64,000 nucleotides of DNA from contig NZ_CP050133.1 in the NCBI RefSeq assembly GCF_011612585.1, forward strand, positions 1,550,001 through 1,614,000, read 5' to 3'. The notes beneath the pieces were generated by a model. The model made no database searches and was not told the origin of the DNA. It saw only the letters and a program-made list of their open reading frames with translations. Shown here piece after piece: positions 42,401 through 50,945 of this stretch. Each line of letters starts with the position of its first letter. Position 1 is the stretch's first letter. The stretch is from Streptococcus cristatus ATCC 51100. GTDB taxonomy: Bacteria; Bacillota; Bacilli; Lactobacillales; Streptococcaceae. The position numbers were made by a program, and so were the translations under genes.

Positions 42401-45400
42401 GTATTGGCTTGAATAGTTAACTCCACTTGCCCTTCAGCACCGTCATACTCTGCTTTCAAAGTCACATTTCCTGGCTTGTGTAGTTCCAAGCTTCCTTTAT
42501 GAACGGCAACGTCTCCTTCACCTTTCGTAGAGAAGGCCACCTTATCAGCCTGTAAAACTGCCTGAGTGCCATCTTGATAGTGCGCCAAAACAGTTAATTG
42601 GACAGTCTGGTCTTCTTTGAGACCGTCAGCTTGCTCAACTTGGAGGCTCAAATGGTCAATTTTAGGAGCTTCTTCAATGAATTGCACAGCATAAGTTTGC
42701 AGGGCTCCGCCATCTTTTGGCTGGACATAAATATTTGCGCGCATACCGTTTGAAGCACTGGCTTGAACCACAGTCACATCCGCATTTTCAGCTGTAGCTG
42801 TCACTGAAGGGAGCTGCGCTCCATAGGCAAGGCTATGATAATGGACTGGTTTTTGACTGGCCAGGTCCGATACCGCCTCACCACCCACAGTCACTAGTGG
42901 CGTCACAGGTCCAGCTGCTTCCCCTTCTTCCACGAGCAAGGTAGCAGTAATGGTATCGCCTGCTAGATGGCCGGTCATTGGAATACGAGAACCTGCCACA
43001 GACAATTTAGCTTGATCTTCTGGCGCGATTTCCCATTTATCTACATCATAATGTTCGACACTGCCGTCAGTTAGAGCAAGAGGGATCGACTTGTCTACAC
43101 TGCTCAAGTCCGTTCCAGGAGCTACTCGTTTGATAACTGGCAATTCTCTTTCAACAGCTAAAACTTCCACACGTGCTTCTACTTGGCGACCGTCTGCTTC
43201 TCCTTTGACAGTTACAATACCTGAATGGCTAACGTCTGCTTGTGACCAAGTCACAGGGCGTTCCGCACGACTACCGTCACTGTAAACAAAAGGAACTGTC
43301 GCTGGCAAGCTTGGGGCTTGTCCCAAAACTGTACGAACGTTTGGCACTTCTGTACCCAAAACAGTCTTTTCTTTCTGCTCGTCCTTGCCAGTAAAGACTG
43401 TCACTTGGTCTGATTTTAATAAACCAGAATGGGCAGTCAGCGTGAATTTACCTGCTTGGTCTGTTGATTTGACAATGGCAACTCCCTTACCGTTAAAGGC
43501 TTTGCGGATCCAAGAACCGTCTGCTTGTTCCTTATAACGTTCACGACTAGCTTGCTCACCATTATCCACACCGACAAGCTGGCCTTGTCCATGCAACTGG
43601 AAGCGAACCAGGTTATTGGCCGTTGGCACGACATTGCCGTCACGGTCGACGATTTCATAGTAGATATAGGTCAAGTCTTTTCCATCTGCTGCGATAGCGT
43701 GCTCTTCCTTGACCAAGCGTACACCTGCAGGCTGACCTGCTGTGACAATCTTGTCGCGAGCAATTTCTTTACCTTGCTCATCACGAGCTACAGCTTCCAA
43801 AGTGCCTGGCTGATAAGCCACTTTCCACTCAAGGTAGAGTTCTTGAGGATTTGCTCCTTCTTGATAGCTGCGGCCATCGCTGGTTTCTTTTTTATTAAAT
43901 TTCTTGACTCCCAAAGATTGGTTGTTCAAGTACAATTCAACGCTAGTAGCATTGGAGTATGCACGAACTGGTATTTTATTTTCAGCATCTGCAACATTGT
44001 CTGCCAAGTCTTGATCTTCCCAGTTCCAGTGAGGAAGCAGGTGAACCATCGGTTTCTTCTTAGCTGAAACCCACTGACTTTGGTAAAGGTAATAGTCATT
44101 TTTCGGAATACCCGCCGTGTCCACTATTCCAAAATAAGAGCTTTTCACAGGTGTGTTGTTTTGGTTGTGCCAAGGAGTTGGCTCACCGATATAGTCTGTA
44201 CCTGTCCAGATAAATTGTCCTGCATAGCCCGCATTGTCTCGGTCAAAGGTCCAAGAAGCGGTTGCCGTTTTACCCCAGCCAACACGGTCATTCCCATAGT
44301 CAGACTGCTCATAGTTGCGCCAAGACTGATTGCTTCCAACCCATTCTTGCTCTGGATGGAAATAGCTGCCACGTGTACGGGTTGCCGAAGACGTTTCAGA
44401 ACCATAAATCAACCAGTTTGGATGTTTGGCACGTAAGGCCTTGTAATTATCTTCTGAGTAGTTAAAGCCAACTGCATCCAGTTCATCTGCGATCTTTTCA
44501 TGACCACCGCTACCATCACCAAAGCGGAATTTGTCAGCCCCCATCGTAACATAGCGAGTCTTATCAACTGACTTGATGACCTTGACCAGACGTTTAACCG
44601 TCGCTAACGAATGAGCATCGCCGTTTGCTTCACCGATTTCATTTCCGATTGACCACATAACGATGGCTGGATTATTTTTGCCTCTTTCAACCATGGTCCG
44701 CAGATCATAGTCAGACCATTTTTCGCCCTTTTTAGCCTCTGGGTGAGTGGCGTCTTTTTCAAAGAAACGACCGTAATCGTACGGCTTCTTGCCTCCATAC
44801 CAAGTGTCAAAAGCCTCTTCTTGAACCATCAGACCAAGCTCCGCCGCAATCTGCAAAGTCTGTTCGCTTGCAGGATTGTGGGTCGTACGAATAGAGTTGA
44901 CACCCATTTCCTTCATTTGCTTGAGGCGACGATACTCAGCCTTATAGTTTTCTTCTGCTCCTAGAGCCCCGTGGTCATGGTGCAAGGATACTCCGTGGAA
45001 CTTGACCTTCTGGCCATTGAGGGAGAAACCTTCGTTTGGAGTCCAGTTGTAATAACGATAGCCAAACAAGTCTTTCTTAGCATCGACTAGCTGACCATCA
45101 CGATAGACCCGTGTTACCAGCTCATACAAGGCAGGCTTGTCATTAAACACAGCCCACAGTTCCGGCTTTTCTACTTCTAAACTTGCCTGAATGGCACTGC
45201 TCTCGTGGGCTTTTATTTTTTGGCTAGCAGTGCGGATGAGGTCTGTGACTGCCTCACCTCCACGTCTGACAATCTGATATTCTGCTGTGATTTCATGGTC
45301 TTTATCGTCTGTATTGACAATCTTACTCGTCACATGAGTAGCGACCTTACCGTTTTGTTGTTTCTCAAGTTCTGGCGTTAAGATAGTTGTACCATTTTTC

Positions 45401-46302
45401 TCAACATGAACCTTATCTGTTACTTGCAAACTCACATCACGGTAGATCCCGCTTCCTGAATACCAACGGCTGCTTGGTTGCTTGTTGACAACATGCACAG
45501 CGATGACATTTTCTCGACCATCTTTGTGGAGGTATTGAGTAATATCGTATGAAAATTGGTTGTAGCCATTTGGATAATGCCCGACCAGCTGGCCATTGAC
45601 AAAGACTTGCGAATCCATGTAGACACCATCAAATGTGAGGCGAACATTTTTATCAAGGTCTTTTTCGTCTAATTTCAGAGGCTTACGATACCAAGCATCT
45701 CCACCGTTGAGCTGGCCACCTTCATTCTGTGCAGGCGACTCATGGTCAAAATCAAAGTGGATACTCCAGTCATGAGGCAGATCCAATTTTTTCCACGATG
45801 TGACATCCGTCTCAGCTTGGACAGCTTCCTTAGCATTAGCATTTAATTTAAAGTGCCAATTCTGATTAAAATTCACTTTTCTGTCTTCGATCATTTGGCT
45901 CACTTCTTCCTTGGTCGCAGATTTTATCTCAGGCTGCGCAGCTTTTTCTTTAGTAGCTTCTTGTGCATTCTCTTTTACTCCATTTTGAGATGCTGTTGAA
46001 ACTTCCTCCACCGCTTTAGAAAGCTGAGGACTTTCTTCTTTTTTCTCCTCCTGAGAATGCACAACAGGCTCAGCTGCCTGACTTGTCACTGGTTCGGCAC
46101 TCACTTCTTCCTCAACGGTTTTTTCCTCCACAGGCTTTTCTGTAGCAACCAACGCAGTTGTCTCCTCTGCATAAACTGGACTTGCTCCCGCAACACTCGC
46201 TCCAAATAAGAGGAAGCAAGTTCCAATAACTATCGAGCAAACGCCAATAGAAAACTTCCTTATGCTATAAACTCTCCTTCGATTCCAATGATCCTTTCCC
46301 AT
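39481..46302 (-). CDS. bgaA: Cell-wall-anchored beta-galactosidase (BgaA type)
   Basis: This 2273-residue surface glycosidase of GH2 removes terminal beta-1,4-galactose from host glycans and acts as an adhesin in pneumococcus. A YSIRK-type signal (VYSIRKFSIGVCSIVIG, cleavage near AEE 46) precedes a variable Glu-rich segment. The GH2 sugar-binding, Ig-like and TIM-barrel domains span about 140-750, with acid/base Glu555 (SIGNE) and nucleophile Glu636 (YGSETSS). Then come Ig-like/Big_4 repeats and two CBM71-like lectin modules (the ANISDQW... and ASVSDNPYY... blocks). A Pro/Glu-rich wall spacer and LPNTG (2239-2243), hydrophobic helix and KLKKKED tail complete the sortase signal. A cre-like site lies upstream. 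Confidence 0.96.
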   Translation of the reverse strand: MGKDHWNRRRVYSIRKFSIGVCSIVIGTCFLLFGASVAGASPVYAEETTALVATEKPVEEKTVEEEVSAEPVTSQAAEPVVHSQEEKKEESPQLSKAVEEVSTASQNGVKENAQEATKEKAAQPEIKSATKEEVSQMIEDRKVNFNQNWHFKLNANAKEAVQAETDVTSWKKLDLPHDWSIHFDFDHESPAQNEGGQLNGGDAWYRKPLKLDEKDLDKNVRLTFDGVYMDSQVFVNGQLVGHYPNGYNQFSYDITQYLHKDGRENVIAVHVVNKQPSSRWYSGSGIYRDVSLQVTDKVHVEKNGTTILTPELEKQQNGKVATHVTSKIVNTDDKDHEITAEYQIVRRGGEAVTDLIRTASQKIKAHESSAIQASLEVEKPELWAVFNDKPALYELVTRVYRDGQLVDAKKDLFGYRYYNWTPNEGFSLNGQKVKFHGVSLHHDHGALGAEENYKAEYRRLKQMKEMGVNSIRTTHNPASEQTLQIAAELGLMVQEEAFDTWYGGKKPYDYGRFFEKDATHPEAKKGEKWSDYDLRTMVERGKNNPAIVMWSIGNEIGEANGDAHSLATVKRLVKVIKSVDKTRYVTMGADKFRFGDGSGGHEKIADELDAVGFNYSEDNYKALRAKHPNWLIYGSETSSATRTRGSYFHPEQEWVGSNQSWRNYEQSDYGNDRVGWGKTATASWTFDRDNAGYAGQFIWTGTDYIGEPTPWHNQNNTPVKSSYFGIVDTAGIPKNDYYLYQSQWVSAKKKPMVHLLPHWNWEDQDLADNVADAENKIPVRAYSNATSVELYLNNQSLGVKKFNKKETSDGRSYQEGANPQELYLEWKVAYQPGTLEAVARDEQGKEIARDKIVTAGQPAGVRLVKEEHAIAADGKDLTYIYYEIVDRDGNVVPTANNLVRFQLHGQGQLVGVDNGEQASRERYKEQADGSWIRKAFNGKGVAIVKSTDQAGKFTLTAHSGLLKSDQVTVFTGKDEQKEKTVLGTEVPNVRTVLGQAPSLPATVPFVYSDGSRAERPVTWSQADVSHSGIVTVKGEADGRQVEARVEVLAVERELPVIKRVAPGTDLSSVDKSIPLALTDGSVEHYDVDKWEIAPEDQAKLSVAGSRIPMTGHLAGDTITATLLVEEGEAAGPVTPLVTVGGEAVSDLASQKPVHYHSLAYGAQLPSVTATAENADVTVVQASASNGMRANIYVQPKDGGALQTYAVQFIEEAPKIDHLSLQVEQADGLKEDQTVQLTVLAHYQDGTQAVLQADKVAFSTKGEGDVAVHKGSLELHKPGNVTLKAEYDGAEGQVELTIQANTEKKVVQAVRPVHVVTDLHQEPKLPTTVTVEYDKGFPKVHKVTWQVVEKENLDRYHTFEVVGKVEGIEQEARAKVSVEGIVAVEEVSVTTPLAEVPHLPESVRTYHSNGQVSSAKVTWDAISPSQYQKEGVFTVTGQVEGTQLPTKLHVRVSAKTENGANISDQWTGSELPLAFASDSNPSDPVSYVNDKVISYNDQPANRWTNWNRQDEASVGVLFGDSGIMTKRAVDNLNVAFHEDHGVGAPKSYVIEYYAGKTVPTAPKNPSFVESEEHVFNDNANWKPVTNLKAPDQLKAGEMNHFNFDKVDTYALRIRMVRADDKWGTSITEVQIFSKQVAAEKEAATRIQVAGQDLPNFNPSLTDYYLPANDGKVPAVTASVSNNGLATVVPSVHEGDPVRVVVKAENGDILGEYRLHFTNDKDLLARRPVAAVKQSRLLHLGQSLDLPNKVPVYFTGKSDYEVKDLTVEWEPVPVENLAKAGEFTVRGRLLGSGLPVELSVRVTDKQGASVSDNPYYDENSNQAFASATNDIDPGSHDRVDYINDGDHDDSRRWSNWSATPSANPEVSAGVIFKNQGKIVKRTVVQAKLRFFADSGTDAPSKLVLERYVGPDFDAPVYYSNYQAYEPNHPFNNPDNWEAVPYNINQEIQAGTELTASFKAVKSKAMRWRMERKDDKNGVALTEMTFLAPSELAKESTNSKILVDGKELPDFSHERQNYQVTYIGQRPKITVAESDQVASTVVDSGDDYLPVLVRLVSENGKQVKEYRIQLTKEKPVTGKTAAAVQEELPSLEVLEQELNFQTVEKEDPTLKLGEKRVAQEGQNGQERVLTEVYPDGKREEKLREVLQAPTDRIVLVGTKKETTQSSPEHHHVTPQKPEETGKGETRIVEVKKGQSPTQSAAERPAQAPEKSEEEPKAEEAKQKTEETKSEARKVSQTDSGRLPNTGNRSAQLAALAGMGLLGLVASLVAKLKKKED

Positions 46303-46346
46303 AGGATCCTCCTTCTTTTTCTTTAGTAACCGCTTCCATTTTTAAA

Positions 46347-46357
46347 GAAAACGCTTT
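46347..46357. promoter_or_regulatory. cre-like CcpA site in the bgaA leader
   Basis: GAAAACGCTTT matches the core of the catabolite-responsive element. It lies about 24 bp downstream of the promoter -10 and 45 bp upstream of the start, where CcpA would block elongation or clearance. This fits carbon control of a galactosidase. Confidence 0.65.
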
Positions 46358-46380
46358 ACTTTTATAATCGTTTCCCTCCT

Positions 46381-46409
46381 ATTTTATAAAACAGGATCGT
46401 TTATCTCAA
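46381..46409 (-). promoter_or_regulatory. bgaA promoter
   Basis: Minus strand TTGAGA (46404-46409), a 17-nt spacer, then TAAAAT (46381-46386). Confidence 0.65.
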
Positions 46410-46551
46410 TAAGCCAAGAACCTTTTTTATATTTTTGAGCGTTTTTTCTAAAATTAGGAGAAAAACAAACTTTATCAAACATTTCTATAAAAAGGATGAG
46501 TGATTATCACCCATCCTTTTCCCATATATTTATCATATAAATAATCTGTTC

Positions 46552-46899
46552 TTAGAGTTTAGCCAGGTATTCCTGCACAAGTTTGATGTCTTCTTTCTTG
46601 CCACCTCGGTCAATATCGCAGATGTGCGGCAGCCCATATTTTTCGATAATCAAAGCTGTCGCCCCGCAGAAGGTCCGTCCATGCTTCACCGAATCTCCAT
46701 TATTGACAAACCCCTTAATCAAGCTTGAATGTTTCTTAATAAAGCGCTTAGTGGACCAGGGAATTTTCCCAGCCCCAGCATTTCGCGTAATGAGAATGCA
46801 GGGTTCCTCCAACTTTTCCTTTATGCTTTGTGTCGGATAACCCAGCGATTCTGCAAATTTCTTCCCAACACCCGTTACCGAATCATAAACTATAATCAT
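46552..46899 (-). CDS. nrdI: NrdI-like flavodoxin
   Basis: The 115-residue product fits NrdI, the flavodoxin that supplies the oxidant for manganese-dependent class Ib ribonucleotide reductase. It has VYDSVTGVGKKFAESLG (FMN phosphate loop), ILITRNAGAGKIPWSTKRFI and the GFVNNGDSVKHGRTFCGATALI segment that contacts the flavin. There is no nrdE or nrdF beside it in the window, so this may be a second or stand-alone NrdI. It follows the next membrane protein gene by 9 bp. Confidence 0.8.
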   Translation of the reverse strand: MIIVYDSVTGVGKKFAESLGYPTQSIKEKLEEPCILITRNAGAGKIPWSTKRFIKKHSSLIKGFVNNGDSVKHGRTFCGATALIIEKYGLPHICDIDRGGKKEDIKLVQEYLAKL

Positions 46900-46908
46900 T
46901 TCCTCTCC

Positions 46909-47259
46909 CTACTTTCTCAAAAGAAGCACTGCTAGAAAAGTAGCAAAGCCTATAACAGCCACATCCGATATCAGTTGTAAGAGAATTTCCAAATCAGGCA
47001 TACTGTGAATATAGAGCAAGATACTGATCGCCGTCAAGGCCAAGACCACCAGCTTGACAGCTACTGCTACACCTGGCATCACAAGCAATCCAAGCAAGAT
47101 ACAAATAAGACCACCAATCAGAAATGACTGAAAGCCCAAACTTAGTCCAAAGCCAAATTCCACCCCACCATAACCAAGGGTCAAAAAACCAATCGCAACT
47201 AGGCAAAGCCCCAAAATAGTCCTTCCACTCAATAGATTTCCACCTTGTTTCATCATCAT
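46909..47259 (-). CDS. Small multi-span membrane protein, unknown
   Basis: About 116 residues with four predicted membrane helices (TILGLCLVAIGFLTLGYG, FLIGGLICILLGLLVMPG, AVKLVVLALTAISILLYI, ISDVAVIGFATFLAVLLLRK). There are three tandem ATGs (47259, 47256, 47253) after GAGGAA, and the exact start is open. No family is recognised. It is probably co-transcribed with nrdI. Confidence 0.65.
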   Translation of the reverse strand: MMMKQGGNLLSGRTILGLCLVAIGFLTLGYGGVEFGFGLSLGFQSFLIGGLICILLGLLVMPGVAVAVKLVVLALTAISILLYIHSMPDLEILLQLISDVAVIGFATFLAVLLLRK

Positions 47260-47433
47260 TTTCCTCACTTTCTGACTTGAATGAATATTATCAAGACTTC
47301 ATTCAAGTTTTCTCAAAAAAATATTTTCCTCTAATTTGCTTTCTCCATCGTCTATATCACACAAATCTACCCCCTTATCTGAATGAATATTCTAATAAAT
47401 TCATTCACCTCATCTTCCAAGAAAAGAAAATTC

Positions 47434-48000
47434 TTATTTAGCAAAAACTCCCTTTAAAAAATATTTCACCAATGTCTCGATACTCTCAAAATAACCTGGA
47501 AAATCCTGCTCTGTCACATGCATGTCAATGTAGTAGAGCAAATCATAAGCCTTCATGATTTGGGCGACTTCCTCTTGTGAAAAGCCCTTCTCCTGCAAGC
47601 GCTGGCTGAAAGTCCGAATCAGAAACTGGTGAAAGGCATTGGCCGCGCGGCCAGCATCCTGATTATAGTAGTCGTGCAAGATCTGAGAAATGCCTGGCTT
47701 GGTCCACTCAGCCAAAATTTTATTAGGCGAAATCAACTCAAAAGTGACGGCAAAAAGCTGTTCAACGACTGCCTCTGGCTCACCCAGCCAATCCACGCGC
47801 TGCATGGTTTCCTCACGTATGCGGTTATTCTCAGCTACATAAACCTCTAAAAAAATAGCTTCCTTGGACTCATAATACTTATAAAAGGAACCAACAGCTA
47901 TGCCAGCGCGCTTAGTAATATCTGAAATATTCGTCTTTTTATAGCCCTTCTCAGCAAAAACCTGCCTAGCCTCAGCCAATAATTCAGCTTTTTTGTCCAT
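47434..48000 (-). CDS. TetR-family transcriptional regulator
   Basis: The 188-residue protein has the TetR N-terminal helix-turn-helix (ARQVFAEKGYKKTNISDITKRAGIAVGSFYKYYESKEAIFLEVY, about 10-53) and a helical ligand domain. Its own upstream region and that of the membrane gene at 47259 are full of GAATGAAT/ATTCATTC motifs (47277-47405 and 48014-48045). These are plausible operators for this regulator and indicate control of the neighbouring membrane-protein/nrdI pair as well as itself. Confidence 0.85.
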   Translation of the reverse strand: MDKKAELLAEARQVFAEKGYKKTNISDITKRAGIAVGSFYKYYESKEAIFLEVYVAENNRIREETMQRVDWLGEPEAVVEQLFAVTFELISPNKILAEWTKPGISQILHDYYNQDAGRAANAFHQFLIRTFSQRLQEKGFSQEEVAQIMKAYDLLYYIDMHVTEQDFPGYFESIETLVKYFLKGVFAK

Positions 48001-48136
48001 GACTTTCTCCTGTTATGAATGAATTTAATTTTCTATTCATTCAAATTATAACACTTTAAAAATCTTTGTCAAGAAAATCGTACTTTGGAAAGAAGATGGC
48101 AGTTTGAGAAAATAGCTCCTTTGTTAAATAAAAAAA

Positions 48137-48164
48137 CAAACAAGTTCTTGATAAAACTTGCTTG
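48137..48164 (-). terminator. Terminator of LytTR/ABC operon
   Basis: CAAACAAGTT (48137-48146) pairs with AACTTGCTTG (48155-48164), and the minus strand continues TTTTTTTATTT. It lies 14 bp after the DUF3021 stop. Confidence 0.8.
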
Positions 48165-48177
48165 CATCTTGGATACA

Positions 48178-48579
48178 TTAGTGTTTTCTACGATTTTTCA
48201 AGGCCTCGTTGATTTTCTTGGTTTTGATCATCGAATCAACGGAGATAAGAAACCAAACCAAGAGGTAAATCAAAACAAAGTTTAGCCAGAAGAACCAGCC
48301 GAAAAGCATGGTCCCCCAGCCGTTGCAGATCACAGCTAGACAAACGATGGTCGCTGTCACTACAAAGTGGCAGAAAAGTAGGAAAGGAAATGGAAAGCGA
48401 TCTGTCGCATCAAAGATATAGCTTGCTACTCCAATCAAGGCGCTGACAAGGAGGACACTGAGAATAGAGCTAGAAGTCAACGAAAATGTTTTTCCTGAGA
48501 ACAGGCCTACCAGCAGAAAGACCAAGCTACCTGTTCTCAGACCATCCTGCATACCGATAAGAATTTTTTTAAAGGTCAT
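48178..48579 (-). CDS. DUF3021 membrane protein, LytTR partner
   Basis: The 133-residue protein has four membrane helices and a basic C-terminus (KTKKINEALKNRRKH), the DUF3021 layout. Such proteins are encoded next to LytTR regulators in streptococci and in several cases (the HdrM and BrsM type) hold the regulator inactive. ATG 48579 (MTFKKILIG) follows AGGAGGAAA. It starts 10 bp after the LytTR gene. Confidence 0.85.
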   Translation of the reverse strand: MTFKKILIGMQDGLRTGSLVFLLVGLFSGKTFSLTSSSILSVLLVSALIGVASYIFDATDRFPFPFLLFCHFVVTATIVCLAVICNGWGTMLFGWFFWLNFVLIYLLVWFLISVDSMIKTKKINEALKNRRKH

Positions 48580-48589
48580 GATTTTCCTC

Positions 48590-49045
48590 CTAAATTCCCA
48601 AATAGTCCATAAGCAGCTTGACATAGCGGCGACTGACATCGGTTTTGATCTGATTGGTCAGCTTGGCAGTCATATTGCCAGAAAAGCTATCCGACAAGGA
48701 TTCCAGATGATCGATGTTAATGACTGCATGCCGCGACACCTGAATGAAATTGCGACTATTGAGACGATTTTGAAAACGAGTCAGCGTTTCTGTCGTTGTA
48801 TAAACGCCCTCGGTGCTATAAATCATCAAGGTTGTCTGATTGATATCGGCCAAGATAATATCCTCTATCTTGAGCATGACCAGCTTATCATCCGACTTAA
48901 TAGGCAGGACACCACTTGGTCCAGCCTTGAAGTTTTCCAAATAATCTAGGACAGCCTTGGCCTCACCAACCAGCTGATCCGCTTTCACGACGACCAGCGG
49001 GTCTTGGGAAGAAATCTGAGCATCTTCTTCAAATCTTGTCTGCAA
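48590..49045 (-). CDS. LytTR-type DNA-binding regulator
   Basis: The 151-residue regulator has a short N-terminal segment and a C-terminal LytTR domain (about 55-150: IKSDDKLVMLKIEDIILADINQTTLMIY..., NFIQVSRHAVINIDHLESLSDSFSGNMTAKL). It lacks a receiver domain. The start is most likely TTG 49045: AGGAGG lies 7 nt upstream. The longer ATG reading to 49186 lies inside the permease gene. It is paired with a DUF3021 membrane protein and follows the ABC-2 transporter genes, so it likely controls this operon. Confidence 0.87.
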   Translation of the reverse strand: MQTRFEEDAQISSQDPLVVVKADQLVGEAKAVLDYLENFKAGPSGVLPIKSDDKLVMLKIEDIILADINQTTLMIYSTEGVYTTTETLTRFQNRLNSRNFIQVSRHAVINIDHLESLSDSFSGNMTAKLTNQIKTDVSRRYVKLLMDYLGI

Positions 49046-49065
49046 ACCTAGGCCTCCTACTTTCT

Positions 49066-49929
49066 TTACTTGAAGCTCATCCGTCGATTCAGCAGCCAAT
49101 TTTGACCTAGCCAGAACAGGGCTGCTACCGTGAGCACTACTCCAACTATATAGTATGTTTCTTGGCTTGTCAAGAGCTTTTGCCATTCGATACGAATACC
49201 TAGGAGCTTCTCAAAGTCTTGCTGGAGCTGACCCTGACCAGCAAAAACTTCTGTCAGAGAATCCTTCATCAGGACTTGTCTGAAGAGGGAGGCCATGTAG
49301 GTTGAGGGAGTCAGTTTCATGAGATTTTGGGCAAGGCTGGGCAGAGTCCCAATCGGAATATAGGTTCCCACTAGAAAACCAGAAGCTGCACCAATGACTG
49401 TCGCGTATTGTCCCAAGGAATTCACCGATTTGAAACAAGGAACAACTAGCGCATTGAGGAGACTTGCCAGCAAGCTATTGAGCATCATGAGGCCGACCAG
49501 CTGGGGAAGAAGCGCCCAGTCAAAGGAGATCTTGTCCGCTAGGATAAAGTAGGTCAGCATGACAGCAAACATGAAGACTTGCATGACAAAACCAATCACA
49601 AGGGCACTGATTAAGTAGCTAAACCGCAAGCCCCATTGCCCTAAATCTGTGATAAAGAGGTCGGCAGTCACCTTTCTTTCTCGGTCTTCAGTTTGTTGTG
49701 AAAAAGCTGATAGGGTAGTTGTCAAGGCGGTGACAGCCAGCGTTCCGCTAATCAACCAAAAGTCGAGCAGTTCCGTCGCATGGCTACTGTATGACCAAGA
49801 GCCTTTCATGTTGTTCTTTAGAAAAACCAGATATAAAACAAAGGGAATAATGGCTCCAAAGAGAGATAGGATCACCCCACTATGATTGCGAAAATAGAGT
49901 AAAAAATTTCGTTTGATCAACATTAACAT
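49066..49929 (-). CDS. ABC-2 type transporter permease
   Basis: The 287-residue protein has six membrane helices, with the ABC-2 signature around FKSVNSLGQYATVIGAASGFLVGTYIPIGTLPSLAQNLMKLTPSTYMA (about 165-212). The cytoplasmic N-terminus is short. It starts right after the ATPase stop. The pair belongs to the DrrAB/daunorubicin-type drug or peptide exporters. Substrate unknown. Confidence 0.87.
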   Translation of the reverse strand: MLMLIKRNFLLYFRNHSGVILSLFGAIIPFVLYLVFLKNNMKGSWSYSSHATELLDFWLISGTLAVTALTTTLSAFSQQTEDRERKVTADLFITDLGQWGLRFSYLISALVIGFVMQVFMFAVMLTYFILADKISFDWALLPQLVGLMMLNSLLASLLNALVVPCFKSVNSLGQYATVIGAASGFLVGTYIPIGTLPSLAQNLMKLTPSTYMASLFRQVLMKDSLTEVFAGQGQLQQDFEKLLGIRIEWQKLLTSQETYYIVGVVLTVAALFWLGQNWLLNRRMSFK

Positions 49930-50796
49930 TTAACGTACCTCTCTTCCTGTCAGAGCCATAAAGGCATCATCCATCGTCCCTGCTTGAAATTCAAATTGTT
50001 CAATATAGGAGCTAAGCTGGCTCAGCAACGTCAGCGCTTCTTGGGTCGCCTCTGGATAAAAGAAAAACTCATTTTCCTTGCCTTGCTCCCATTCGCAACT
50101 AGTCGGTAAAGCGGCCTTCAAGCCCTCTGAATCTGAGGTCAGAATCCGCAAAACATTGCGGGCATAGCGCTCCTTGATCTGGTCGGCAGAGCCCTGAGCG
50201 ATGACTTGACCATGGTCTACGATATAGATCTTATCCGCATCATCAGCTTCATTGAGATAGTGGGTAGTCAAAACTACGGTCATCTTTTCCTTCTGCTGCA
50301 AGCCTTTGAGCAGCTTCCAGATGCTTTCTCTAGTCTGGATATCCAAGCCTGTTGTTGGCTCATCTAGAAAAAGTAAATCAGGACTATTGAGCAACGCACG
50401 GGCAATGTCTACCCGTCGCTTTTGTCCGCCAGAAAGTGTCCCATAGCGCTGTTTGGCAAAGCTAGTCAGCCCCAGTTGCTCGATCAACTGTTCAATCTTA
50501 CCAGTCGCCACCTGCTTGTACTGCTTAGCACGAATTCGCAGATTTTCAACTACCGTTAAATTAGCATCCAGCACACTATTTTGAAAGACTACGCCCAGCT
50601 TGGTTTGTTCTGCATAAATGATTTGTCCTGATGTCGGCTGCAAAAGTCCAATCAGCATCTGAATGGTTGTCGATTTTCCTGCTCCATTTGGCCCTAGAAT
50701 GGCTGTGAAACTGCCTGACTCAATTTCTAAATTCAGGCCATTAACTGCTACCTTGTCTCCATAAACTTTGGTCAGATTTTTTACTTGGACTAACAT
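49930..50796 (-). CDS. ABC-2 transporter ATPase
   Basis: The 288-residue ATPase has Walker A GPNGAGKST, signature LSGGQKRRVDIARAL, Walker B LLFLDEPTTGLD and H-loop TTHY, followed by a C-terminal regulatory region. ATG 50796 has AGGAG with 8-nt spacing. The open frame continues to 51024 without supporting signals. First gene of the operon ATPase-permease-LytTR-DUF3021. Confidence 0.92.
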   Translation of the reverse strand: MLVQVKNLTKVYGDKVAVNGLNLEIESGSFTAILGPNGAGKSTTIQMLIGLLQPTSGQIIYAEQTKLGVVFQNSVLDANLTVVENLRIRAKQYKQVATGKIEQLIEQLGLTSFAKQRYGTLSGGQKRRVDIARALLNSPDLLFLDEPTTGLDIQTRESIWKLLKGLQQKEKMTVVLTTHYLNEADDADKIYIVDHGQVIAQGSADQIKERYARNVLRILTSDSEGLKAALPTSCEWEQGKENEFFFYPEATQEALTLLSQLSSYIEQFEFQAGTMDDAFMALTGREVR

Positions 50797-50918
50797 GATC
50801 TTTTCTCCTGTCTTAACTTCTGAGACTATGATAGCAAGTCTTTTTTGAAAAATCTCGGCTTTTTGGACAAGCGGTAAAATGAGGGAGATGAGAGGTAAAA
50901 ATCCAGACATCAAAAAAT

Positions 50919-50938
50919 CCCCGACCATTCGGTCAGGG
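50919..50938 (-). terminator. Terminator of BceAB module 2
   Basis: CCCCGACC (50919-50926) pairs with GGTCAGGG (50931-50938) around a 4-nt loop. ATTTTTTG follows on the minus strand, 8 bp after the permease stop. Confidence 0.85.
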
Positions 50939-50945
50939 AAGTTTA

